The notes beneath the pieces were generated by a model. It saw only the letters and a program-made list of their open reading frames with translations. It ran no database searches and had not been told where the DNA came from. From the NCBI GenBank assembly GCA_050177075.1, contig JBFXHL010000102.1, forward strand, positions 1 through 8,296: DNA of 8,296 bases. Direction: 5' to 3'. Within the stretch, counting starts at the first letter, position 1; every line of letters begins with the position of its first letter. The stretch is from UBA2239 sp050177075. GTDB lineage: Bacteria; Pseudomonadota; Gammaproteobacteria; Burkholderiales; UBA9220. The position numbers were made by a program, and so were the translations under genes. Of this stretch, positions 1-5,635 are shown piece by piece.

Positions 1-175
1 GAAAGCCGGCGCCGCCCTTGATGGTGTGGAAACCGCGGAAAATATCGTTCAGGAGGTTTTTGTCCTCCGGCTGCTTTTCCAGTTCCACCAGCTTGTTGTC
101 CACGTCGGACAGCAATTCCCCCGCTTCCGTGAGGAAATCGGCCAGCAGGTCTTCCATTCCGGCGAAGTGGCTCAT
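1..175 (-). CDS. cheA: Chemotaxis histidine kinase CheA, N-terminal fragment (cut by window edge)
   Basis: Only the first 58 codons are in the window; the gene runs off the left edge. The translation begins MSHFAGMEDLLADFLTEAGE and contains the Hpt signature FRGFHTIKGGAGF at residues 46-58. The histidine at residue 50 is the expected phospho-accepting residue (His48 in E. coli CheA). CheA is the receptor-coupled cytoplasmic kinase that passes phosphate from this Hpt histidine to CheY. The ATG at 173-175 is preceded by AAGGGAA (minus strand, 182-188), a reasonable ribosome binding site. The gene lies 39 bases downstream of cheZ on the same strand, with no terminator between them, so it is probably the next gene of the same operon. 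The catalytic and CheW-like domains cannot be assessed here. Family identity is secure from the Hpt motif and the cheY-cheZ-cheA order. Confidence 0.93.
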   Translation of the reverse strand, partial: MSHFAGMEDLLADFLTEAGELLSDVDNKLVELEKQPEDKNLLNDIFRGFHTIKGGAGF

Positions 176-214
176 CGTCGCTTCCCTTATGTGTCGCGTT
201 GTTGTTAGCTTAAC

Positions 215-952
215 TTAAAAACCCAGGCTCGCCAGCAATTCGTCCACCTGCTCCTGGCTGGTGACCACGTCGGAGCGGCCTTCGGCATTGATGACCGGAC
301 CGTTGAGCAGATCGTCGCTGAGGTTCTTGCGCTTCTCCGGCGGCGTGCTGGCCAACAGGACCTGCAGCAGCTGCACTTCCAAATCCTGGGCCAGGGCGAT
401 CACCTTCTTGATCACTTGGCCGGTGAGGTCCTGGAAGTCCTGGGCCATCATGATTTCCAACAACTGGGCGTTGGTGGCCTGGGTCTGGGCCGGCAGGCCG
501 TTGAGGAAGTCCCGCGTCTGCTGGGCCAGTTGCTTGAACTCATCCACGCCCATCTGGTTGTCGAATACCTTCTGCCATTGCTTGCCGAGGGCGGCGGCGG
601 CGCTTTCGATTTTTTCCTGAATCGGTTTGGCCTTTTCCGTGGCCGTCAGCACGCGCTCGGCGGCTTTTTCGGTCAGGGTGGCGATATAGGTCAGCCGTTC
701 CCGGGCGTCGGGCATGGCCGATGCCGCGTCTTCCAGGGATTTGTCGTAACCCAGCTCGCGCAAGGTGTCGTGCAGCTTGCGGGTGGCGTGGCCGATCTGG
801 GAGTAGACGTCTTCAGCGGAACCGCTGGGGGCTGCTGCTTCGTGGCTCTCCTCGACGACAGTGGCTTCGCCTTCGATCGGTTGAACGTCGGCGTAGGCGA
901 TGCTGTCGAAGAGCGCTTCCAGTTCGGGATTGTCGCCGCTTTCGTTGCTCAC
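215..952 (-). CDS. cheZ: CheY-P phosphatase CheZ
   Basis: The 245-residue protein dephosphorylates CheY-P and so ends the flagellar switch signal. The catalytic helix carries IMMAQDFQDLTGQVIKK at residues 167-183. The aspartate at 175 and the glutamine at 179 correspond to Asp143 and the catalytic Gln147 of E. coli CheZ. The C-terminus, SQEQVDELLASLGF, is the conserved CheY-binding peptide. Residues 25-47 form an acidic and Ala/Ser-rich variable segment before the long helical hairpin, and the protein is somewhat longer than E. coli CheZ (214 residues). The start is a GTG (950-952) that shares one base with the cheY stop codon (TAGTG). It is preceded by a near-perfect Shine-Dalgarno sequence at 957-966, so translation is probably coupled to cheY. 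CheZ of this type is typical of gamma- and betaproteobacteria. Confidence 0.96.
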   Translation of the reverse strand: MSNESGDNPELEALFDSIAYADVQPIEGEATVVEESHEAAAPSGSAEDVYSQIGHATRKLHDTLRELGYDKSLEDAASAMPDARERLTYIATLTEKAAERVLTATEKAKPIQEKIESAAAALGKQWQKVFDNQMGVDEFKQLAQQTRDFLNGLPAQTQATNAQLLEIMMAQDFQDLTGQVIKKVIALAQDLEVQLLQVLLASTPPEKRKNLSDDLLNGPVINAEGRSDVVTSQEQVDELLASLGF

Positions 953-1359
953 TACGCACCTCCTTTAGCTTTTTCTATGTTTTGGAATATCTTTTCCAGT
1001 TTCTCCTCCAGGGTAGCCGCGGTGAAGGGCTTGACGATATATCCGCTGGCGCCGGCTTTGGCGGCCTCGATGATGTTTTCTTTTTTGGCTTCGGCGGTAA
1101 TCATTAGCACAGGCAGGTGCTTCAGGCTGGCGTCGGCGCGAATGGCGCGCAACAGGTCGATGCCGGTCATGTTGGGCATGTTCCAGTCGGTGACCACGAA
1201 CTCGAAGTTGCCGCTACCCTTGAGTTTCTGCAGGCCGACGACGCCATCCTCGGCTTCGTCGACGTTGGTGTACCCGAGTTCCTTGAGCAGGTTGCGCACG
1301 ATGCGGCGCATGGTGGAAAAATCGTCCACCACGAGGAATTTCATGTTCTTGTCAGCCAT
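952..1359 (-). CDS. cheY: Chemotaxis response regulator CheY
   Basis: This single-domain response regulator (135 residues) binds the FliM/FliN switch when phosphorylated by CheA. The sequence MADKNMKFLVVDDFSTMRRI is nearly the same as E. coli CheY. The acidic pair is DD at 12-13, the phospho-acceptor lies in TDWNMPNMTG (aspartate at about 58), the switch threonine is in MITAEAKKEN, and the conserved lysine is in the IVKPFTAATLEEKL stretch. An in-frame ATG lies six codons upstream (1377), but I chose the ATG at 1357-1359. It has a GGAG at 1366-1369 with a 6-base spacer, and it gives the family-standard MADK start. It overlaps cheZ by one base. A TATAAT box 35-40 bases upstream may give it a promoter of its own besides readthrough from cheV. 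Confidence 0.97.
   Translation of the reverse strand: MADKNMKFLVVDDFSTMRRIVRNLLKELGYTNVDEAEDGVVGLQKLKGSGNFEFVVTDWNMPNMTGIDLLRAIRADASLKHLPVLMITAEAKKENIIEAAKAGASGYIVKPFTAATLEEKLEKIFQNIEKAKGGA
957..966 (-). promoter_or_regulatory. Strong Shine-Dalgarno sequence for cheZ inside the end of cheY
   Basis: On the minus strand the sequence AAAGGAGGTG is almost fully complementary to the 3' end of 16S rRNA and lies just before the GTG start of cheZ, inside the last codons of cheY. It decides the GTG as the true start and may offset the weaker initiation codon. Together with the TAGTG stop-start overlap it points to coupled synthesis of CheY and its phosphatase. Confidence 0.85.
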
Positions 1360-1393
1360 GTGTTGCTCCACATGCAATGGAAATGCCGGCCTT

Positions 1394-1399
1394 ATTATA
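1394..1399 (-). promoter_or_regulatory. Possible sigma-70 -10 box upstream of cheY
   Basis: The 93-base gap between the second cheV and cheY contains a perfect TATAAT on the minus strand. No good TTGACA-like -35 element is found at 16-18 bases, and there is no extended TG motif. The surrounding GCGTATAA also resembles the sigma-28 -10 (GCCGATAA), but no TAAAG -35 accompanies it. It could give cheY-cheZ-cheA a promoter separate from the cheV genes. This rests on one box only. Confidence 0.35.
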
Positions 1400-1452
1400 C
1401 GCTGCTTCGCGGCCGGTCGAGGCGGGGGTGGGGTAATGGGGCATGGATGAGA

Positions 1453-2385
1453 CTATCGCAGCAGTAAGGGACGAAGGGTTTCGGCCAGTTCCACCGGGTC
1501 GAATTTGGCCACGTAGGTGTCGACGCCGACGCGCTGGCCCATGATTTTGTTGGCCTCCGATGACAGGGAGGAATGCATCACCACGGGAATGCCGTCGAAG
1601 CGGTGGTCGGACTTGATGTTCTTGGTCAGGACGTAGCCGTCCATTTCCGGCATTTCGGCGTCGGTCAGGATCAGGCTGATTTGGTCGCGCAGGGAGGAGC
1701 CCTCCTGCGGGGGGCGGGAGGCGAGGTTCTGCAGCCGTTCCCAAGCTTCCCTGCCGTCGTTGGCTTGGATGTATTTGACCCCCAGTTTGTCCAGCACCAT
1801 GACGATTTCCTTGCGGGCCACGGCGGAATCGTCGGCGAAGAACACGGTGCGCTCGATTTCCGTTTCGACCGGGGGCAGTTCGGGGACGGGTTCGATGCCG
1901 ATGGCGTTGGCCAGGATTTGTTCCACGTCCAGGATCGACACCAGGCGGCCGTCATCCAGCTCGGTGATGGCGGTGATCAGGCCGTCGTTGCCGGCCAGCA
2001 TGGTCTGGGGCGGCTTCACCCGGTCCCAGTCGACGCGGATGATCCGGTCCACCTCGTGGACCAGGAAGCCCTGGGTGTGGCGGCTGAACTCGGTGACGAT
2101 CATGGTGTGGCCGGTGTCTTCGGGCGCGCCGGAGAGCTGGATGAAACGAGCCAGGGAAATGACCGGGATGATGTTGCCGCGGAGGGAGATCACGCCATCG
2201 ATGCCTTCGGGCATGTTGGGAGTCTTGGTGATGGAGGGGGTTTGGCACACCTCGCGCACCTTGAACACGTTGATGCCGAAGATTTCCCCCGTGCCGAGGG
2301 AAAAGAGGAGTATCTCCATCTTGTTGGAGCCGGCGAGCGTTGTTTTGCCGGTGATTTTATCCAGCAACGCGGGGGTGTCTGCCAT
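1453..2385 (-). CDS. cheV: Chemotaxis coupling protein CheV, downstream paralog (CheW domain + receiver)
   Basis: The 310-residue protein has a CheW-like domain (about residues 15-165; NKMEILLFSLGTGEIFGINVFKV...) fused to a receiver domain (about 178-310). CheV couples receptors to CheA as CheW does, and its receiver is thought to tune signalling or act as a phosphate sink. Receiver residues are complete: acidic pair DD at 185-186, phospho-acceptor Asp242 in ILTDAEMPEMDG, Ser272 or Ser273 in VVMHSS, and Lys294 in YVAKFD. The start is the ATG at 2383-2385, preceded by GGGAG (2393-2397, 7-base spacer); a TTG one codon further upstream is less likely. It lies 33 bases downstream of a second cheV. 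The two share roughly half their residues by eye, so this is a tandem duplication. Confidence 0.95.
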   Translation of the reverse strand: MADTPALLDKITGKTTLAGSNKMEILLFSLGTGEIFGINVFKVREVCQTPSITKTPNMPEGIDGVISLRGNIIPVISLARFIQLSGAPEDTGHTMIVTEFSRHTQGFLVHEVDRIIRVDWDRVKPPQTMLAGNDGLITAITELDDGRLVSILDVEQILANAIGIEPVPELPPVETEIERTVFFADDSAVARKEIVMVLDKLGVKYIQANDGREAWERLQNLASRPPQEGSSLRDQISLILTDAEMPEMDGYVLTKNIKSDHRFDGIPVVMHSSLSSEANKIMGQRVGVDTYVAKFDPVELAETLRPLLLR

Positions 2386-2418
2386 CAATAGTCTCCCATG
2401 GTGCTCAACAAGCCGCCC

Positions 2419-3363
2419 TTAGGCGAGCAGGCGGGTAATGGTGGCCGCCAATTTTTGAGGTTCGAATTTGGATACGTATTCGTCGACGCCGACGGAGCGT
2501 CCCAGTTGCTGGTTCGACATGCCGGAAAGCGAGGAGTGCATGATCACCGGGATGCCGGCGAAACGGGCGTCGCTCTTGATGTTCTTGGTCAGCATGTAGC
2601 CGTCCATTTCCGGCATTTCGATGTCGGTGAGCACCAGCTGGACGAAATCCTTTACCGGGCGGTGTACCGAGTCCGCCTGGGCGGCGATTTTCTTCAGCTC
2701 CTCCCATGCCTGGGCGCCGTTGACGCAGGCGACATAGCGGGCGCCGAGGGCGTCCAGGGTCTTTTCGATCTGCTTGCGGGCGACATAGGAGTCGTCGGCG
2801 AAGAAAACCGTGCGGTCCGGGCGTTCCAGAGGGGGAATGGAGGAGAACACCATGTCGTCCTCGGTGGTGTGAGTGGTCTCGGCGAGGATCTTCTCCACGT
2901 CCATCACCATGATCAGTCGGCCGTCGGGCAGCTCGGTGACGGCGGTGATGAGGCCGCCCATCTGGGCGTTGAGCATGTCGGGCGGGACGCGCATGGAGGA
3001 CCACTCAAGCCGCAGAATGGTGTCCACGCTTTCCACCAGAAAGCCCTGGGTGCGGCCGTTGTATTCGGTGACGATCATGATGTCCGGCTTCTTGTCGGAC
3101 TGGACGCCGGTGTACTTGATCAGGTCGATGACGGGGACCAGTACGCCCCGCAGGCTGACCATGCCTTCGACTGAAGGCGGCATTTCGGGGGCGTGGGTGA
3201 TTTCCGGCACGCGCATGACCTCGCGCACCTTGAATACGTTAATGCCGAAAGTCTCGGTACGGCCGGTGCGCGTGTCCTTGCCAAGGGAAAAGAGCAGGAT
3301 CTCCAGCTTGTTGGTACCCGCTAGCTTGGTTCGCGCGTCAATGCTTTTTAGTAGTTCGGACAT
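2419..3363 (-). CDS. cheV: Chemotaxis coupling protein CheV, upstream paralog (CheW domain + receiver)
   Basis: The 314-residue protein has the same layout as its neighbour: CheW-like domain (about residues 12-165) and receiver (about 184-314). Acidic pair DD at 190-191, phospho-acceptor Asp247 in LVLTDIEMPEMDG, Ser277 or Ser278 in VIMHSS, and Lys299 in YVSKFE are all present, so phosphorylation should be possible. It differs from the neighbour by a 6-residue charged insertion (KDTRTGRTE region, residues 29-37) in an early loop of the CheW fold, and by a different linker (about 160-183), so it may prefer different receptors. The ATG at 3361-3363 has a GGAG (3372-3375, 8-base spacer). A 196-base AT-rich leader separates it from the ParA-like gene upstream, and it probably heads the cheV-cheV-cheY-cheZ-cheA transcript. 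Confidence 0.95.
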   Translation of the reverse strand: MSELLKSIDARTKLAGTNKLEILLFSLGKDTRTGRTETFGINVFKVREVMRVPEITHAPEMPPSVEGMVSLRGVLVPVIDLIKYTGVQSDKKPDIMIVTEYNGRTQGFLVESVDTILRLEWSSMRVPPDMLNAQMGGLITAVTELPDGRLIMVMDVEKILAETTHTTEDDMVFSSIPPLERPDRTVFFADDSYVARKQIEKTLDALGARYVACVNGAQAWEELKKIAAQADSVHRPVKDFVQLVLTDIEMPEMDGYMLTKNIKSDARFAGIPVIMHSSLSGMSNQQLGRSVGVDEYVSKFEPQKLAATITRLLA

Positions 3364-3559
3364 CTCGGAAGCTCCGATTTATATTTTTTAAATACCGCTG
3401 TTCTGGATAATTGAGCCCAATAATGATAGCGGTTTTGGGCGCACATTCCGCCGACACTGATACTTTAAATTTGCTCGCAATAATTTGCAAATGCTTCGTC
3501 GGGCGGCGCTTGAGCTTATGCCAGGGGAATTCGGGGAAGGGGCGGAAACGGCGAGCTCG
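3364..3559 (-). promoter_or_regulatory. AT-rich leader and probable promoter region of the cheV-che operon
   Basis: This is the longest gap in the minus-strand cluster and is clearly richer in A and T than its surroundings. A plausible sigma-70 pair reads TTGCAA (3485-3490), 17 bases, TAAAGT (3462-3467) on the minus strand. The -35 overlaps the perfect 10-base palindrome ATTTGCAAAT (3483-3492). The half-site ATTTGC recurs at 3469-3474, and TTGC-TC-GCAA forms another small inverted repeat at 3471-3480, so a repressor or activator site is possible. A second weak -10 (TATCAT, 3423-3428) lacks a -35. No sigma-54 GG-N10-GC site and no complete sigma-28 site was found. No hairpin with a T-run follows the ParA-like gene, so readthrough into cheV is also possible. 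Confidence 0.45.
3483..3492. repeat. Perfect 10-bp palindrome ATTTGCAAAT with nearby half-sites
   Basis: ATTTGCAAAT is its own reverse complement. A further ATTTGC lies 14 bases away (3469-3474), and TTGC/GCAA inverted halves lie at 3471-3480. The cluster sits over the candidate -35 region of the cheV operon, where an operator would be expected. The protein that might bind it is unknown, and AT-rich leaders produce such repeats by chance. Confidence 0.4.
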
Positions 3560-4324
3560 TCACGACAGAAAGCCGCTGTCGGCCAGTTCTTCCAGCAAGA
3601 ATTCATAATCTTTGGCTCCCTGACTGTGGGGGGCGTGTCGGAAGATGTCGCGGTTATAGGCGGGGCTTTCGGTGAGGCTGACGTTTTCCGCGATGCGGGT
3701 TTCGCACAGTTCGTCGCCGAATTTGTCGCGCAGTTGTTCGACGATTTCCCAGGACAGTTTGCGGCGGGAATCGAAGCGGGTGATGACGTAGCGGCGTTCG
3801 ACCCGCTTTTTCAGCACGTGCTCCAATGCCTTCAGGGAGCGTTCCAGTTGCATGGCGCCCTTGACGGCCAGGAAATCGGTGGAGATCGGCACCAGCACCT
3901 TGGAGGCGGCAAAGATGGCGTTGAGCGATAAAACGCCCAGCATGGGGCAGCAGTCGATGACGATGGGGCCGCCCTGGTCGAGCATTTCCGCCTGAATGCC
4001 TGTTTTGAGGCGATTGATGACCTTGGGGCCCTTGCCGAACAGGGAGTCCACTTTGGAGAGTTCGAAGTGGGAGGGGATCACCCGGTAGCCGGCTTCGGTT
4101 TGCTGGACCAGTTCCTCCAGGGATTTGAGCTCCTTGTAGAAGCCGAAAACGCTGTTGTCGCCGGTGCTGACCGCCGTGCCGCTGATGGCGGAGAGGTGGG
4201 CCTGGGGGTCCAGGTCGATGGCCAGGGGCTCCATCTCTTTGCGGGCGAGGGCGGCGGTCAGGTTGAGGCTGGTGGTGGTCTTGCCCACACCGCCCTTCTG
4301 GTTGAATACGGCAATAATCGTCAT
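3560..4324 (-). CDS. ParA/Soj-family ATPase, orphan, next to chemotaxis genes
   Basis: The 254-residue protein is a ParA-type P-loop ATPase. The deviant Walker A is QKGGVGKTTT (signature Lys10, catalytic-loop Lys15), followed by DLDPQAHLS (residues 37-45, switch I region) and Walker B IVIDCCPMLG with Asp124. The C-terminal RIAENVSLTESPAYNRDIF and GAKDYEFLLEEL match Soj/ParA proteins. The usual D-x-P-P after Walker B reads DCCP here. It lacks the MinD/FlhG C-terminal amphipathic tail and is not FleN/FlhG. No parB or parS site is seen. Known relatives encoded in che operons (ParC of Vibrio, PpfA of Rhodobacter) place chemoreceptor arrays, so a positioning role is inferred from context, not shown. 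The ATG at 4322-4324 has an AGGAT (4331-4335, 6-base spacer). It diverges from flrB and lies upstream of the cheV pair. Confidence 0.88.
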   Translation of the reverse strand: MTIIAVFNQKGGVGKTTTSLNLTAALARKEMEPLAIDLDPQAHLSAISGTAVSTGDNSVFGFYKELKSLEELVQQTEAGYRVIPSHFELSKVDSLFGKGPKVINRLKTGIQAEMLDQGGPIVIDCCPMLGVLSLNAIFAASKVLVPISTDFLAVKGAMQLERSLKALEHVLKKRVERRYVITRFDSRRKLSWEIVEQLRDKFGDELCETRIAENVSLTESPAYNRDIFRHAPHSQGAKDYEFLLEELADSGFLS

Positions 4325-4435
4325 GGGCTTATCCTAATGATTTCGTCCGGCCGCCGCAACCCATCCGACACCCAGCCGGCGGCCCAGGGATGCCTATTTC
4401 CGGGGAGCAAGTGTATCATTTTCCGTCTGCGTCGA
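4325..4435. promoter_or_regulatory. Divergent intergenic region between the ParA-like gene and flrB
   Basis: These 111 bases must hold, or lie just downstream of, the promoters of both transcription units. A perfect 8-bp inverted repeat, GGCCGCCG (4349-4356) and CGGCGGCC (4377-4384), flanks a 20-base loop and would fold in the leader of either transcript. On the plus strand TATCAT (4424-4429) resembles a -10 box but has no good -35. I looked on both strands for the sigma-54 pattern GG-N10-GC and found none. The spacing to flrB is short, so a TATCAT-driven transcript would start almost at the flrB start codon. Confidence 0.4.
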
Positions 4436-5623
4436 ATGGTTAACAAAGGGGCGGTTTTGTCCGAGGACAGCAAGCAAGTCAAGGCGGAGGAGCTGGAGCA
4501 GGCGTTCAACCTGTTCAACGAGGTTTCGACGCAACTGGCCGGCGCTTATCAGGAGCTCCAGCAGCAAGTCGAGGGGCTGACGGCCGAGTTGGCGGTGGCC
4601 AACGGCGAGCTGCGTCGCCAGTATTTGGAAAAGGAGGCGCTTTCCCAGCGTCTGGGCCTGCTGCTGGCGGCCTTGCCCGCCGGGGTCGTGGCGTTGAGTG
4701 GCGAGGGTCTGGTGGAAGAGGCGAACCCGGCGGCGCGCGCCATGCTGGGGGAACCTTTGGTGGGGGAACCCTGGGCGACGGTGTCGGCCCGGGCCTTGCG
4801 GCCTACTTCCACGCCGCACGATTGGGACTTGGTGTCTTCGTCGCCGGAGCGGCCCCTGCGGGTGAATGTCGTGACCAGCCACATCGATCCGGCGGGGCGG
4901 CAGATCGTCCTGCTCCACGACGTGACCGAGGCCTATGAAATGCAGCAGGAGCTGCAGCGCCATCAGCGGCTGACCGCCATGGGGGAGATGGCGGCCCGTC
5001 TCGCCCACCAGCTGCGCACGCCGCTGGCGACGGCGATGCTTTATACTTCCCACCTGACGAAACCGGTGTTGGCGGACGCCGACAGGGTGCGTTTCGCCGA
5101 CAAGGCGCTGGCGCGGTTGCGGCACCTGGAGCAATTGATCCGCGATATGTTGTCCTTCGTTAAGGGGGAGGCCGGCGGGCGCGAGCCGGTCGAAATTTCG
5201 TCGTTGCTGGCGGAGCTGCGCCAGGTGATCGACCCCCAGGCGTCCCAGCGGGGACTGTCGTTTGCGTTGGACGATCGCAGCGGCGGGGCGGCGGTGCTCG
5301 GGCATCGCAAGGAGCTGACCGGGATGCTGATCAACCTTCTCGAAAACGCCATGCAGGCCTGCGGCGAGGGGGGGAGGGTCGCGGTGCGCGCGGAGCGCTC
5401 GGGCCGGGAGGTCAGGATTTCGGTTGAGGACAACGGTCGGGGCATCCCTGAGGAGTTGCACGAGCGCCTGTTCGAGCCTTTCTTCACTACCCGAACCGAA
5501 GGCACCGGTCTGGGGTTGGCGATTGTGCGCAACGTGGTGGAGGCCCACGGCGGGCGGGTGGAAATGCGCTCGGCCCCCGGCGAGGGGAGTGAATTCACGG
5601 TGTTCCTGCCGGCTATCGAGTGA
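4436..5623 (+). CDS. flrB: Flagellar sensor histidine kinase, FlrB/FleS type
   Basis: The 395-residue kinase is expected to phosphorylate the FlrC-type regulator encoded 12 bases downstream. Order: coiled-coil helix (about 17-75), a PAS-like domain (about 72-165; AALPAGVVALSGEGLVEEANPAARAMLG), then HisKA with H-box MAARLAHQLRTPLATAM (His191) and HATPase with N-box INLLENAMQA, G1 EDNGRGI (331-337), F-box FEPFFTT and G2 GTGLGLAI. No transmembrane segment or signal peptide is seen, so it is cytoplasmic and should read an internal cue. The start is uncertain. The ATG at 4436 has no clear ribosome site, whereas an in-frame TTG at 4457-4459 follows AAGGGG (4446-4451). The LEQAFNLFNEVSTQLAGAYQEL stretch typical of this family lies after both. 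Upstream in-frame codons overlap the ParA-like gene and are not credible. Confidence 0.9.
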   Translation: MVNKGAVLSEDSKQVKAEELEQAFNLFNEVSTQLAGAYQELQQQVEGLTAELAVANGELRRQYLEKEALSQRLGLLLAALPAGVVALSGEGLVEEANPAARAMLGEPLVGEPWATVSARALRPTSTPHDWDLVSSSPERPLRVNVVTSHIDPAGRQIVLLHDVTEAYEMQQELQRHQRLTAMGEMAARLAHQLRTPLATAMLYTSHLTKPVLADADRVRFADKALARLRHLEQLIRDMLSFVKGEAGGREPVEISSLLAELRQVIDPQASQRGLSFALDDRSGGAAVLGHRKELTGMLINLLENAMQACGEGGRVAVRAERSGREVRISVEDNGRGIPEELHERLFEPFFTTRTEGTGLGLAIVRNVVEAHGGRVEMRSAPGEGSEFTVFLPAIE

Positions 5624-5635
5624 GGCAAAGAGGAA

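Noticed and set aside
1360..1377. Upstream in-frame ATG for cheY (six extra residues)
   Set aside because: No ribosome site at the right distance, and the downstream ATG has GGAG and matches the family start MADK.
416..1450. 344-codon plus-strand open frame opposite cheZ and cheY
   Set aside because: The opposite strand carries highly conserved CheZ and CheY, and the plus-strand product has no recognisable domain.
1573..3174. Long plus-strand open frames opposite the two cheV genes (1573-2391 and 2398-3174)
   Set aside because: They mirror the cheV codons, read as repetitive Asp/Gly/His/Val protein, and have no motifs or ribosome sites. They resemble each other only because the cheV genes do.
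3364..3376. CGGA-AGC-TCCG hairpin over the Shine-Dalgarno of the upstream cheV
   Set aside because: A 4-bp stem with a 3-base loop is too small to claim regulation.
3501..3525. TGGCATAAGCTCAAGC on the minus strand as a sigma-54 promoter for cheV
   Set aside because: The GG and GC are separated by 11 bases, not 10, and the TTGC core is missing.
3388..3608. Small open frames in the gap between the ParA-like gene and cheV (72 codons minus, 65 codons plus)
   Set aside because: Both overlap the end of the ParA-like gene, lack ribosome sites and have no recognisable content.
4394..5548. 384-codon minus-strand open frame opposite flrB
   Set aside because: Arg/Gln/His-rich shadow of a histidine kinase gene with all its boxes intact.
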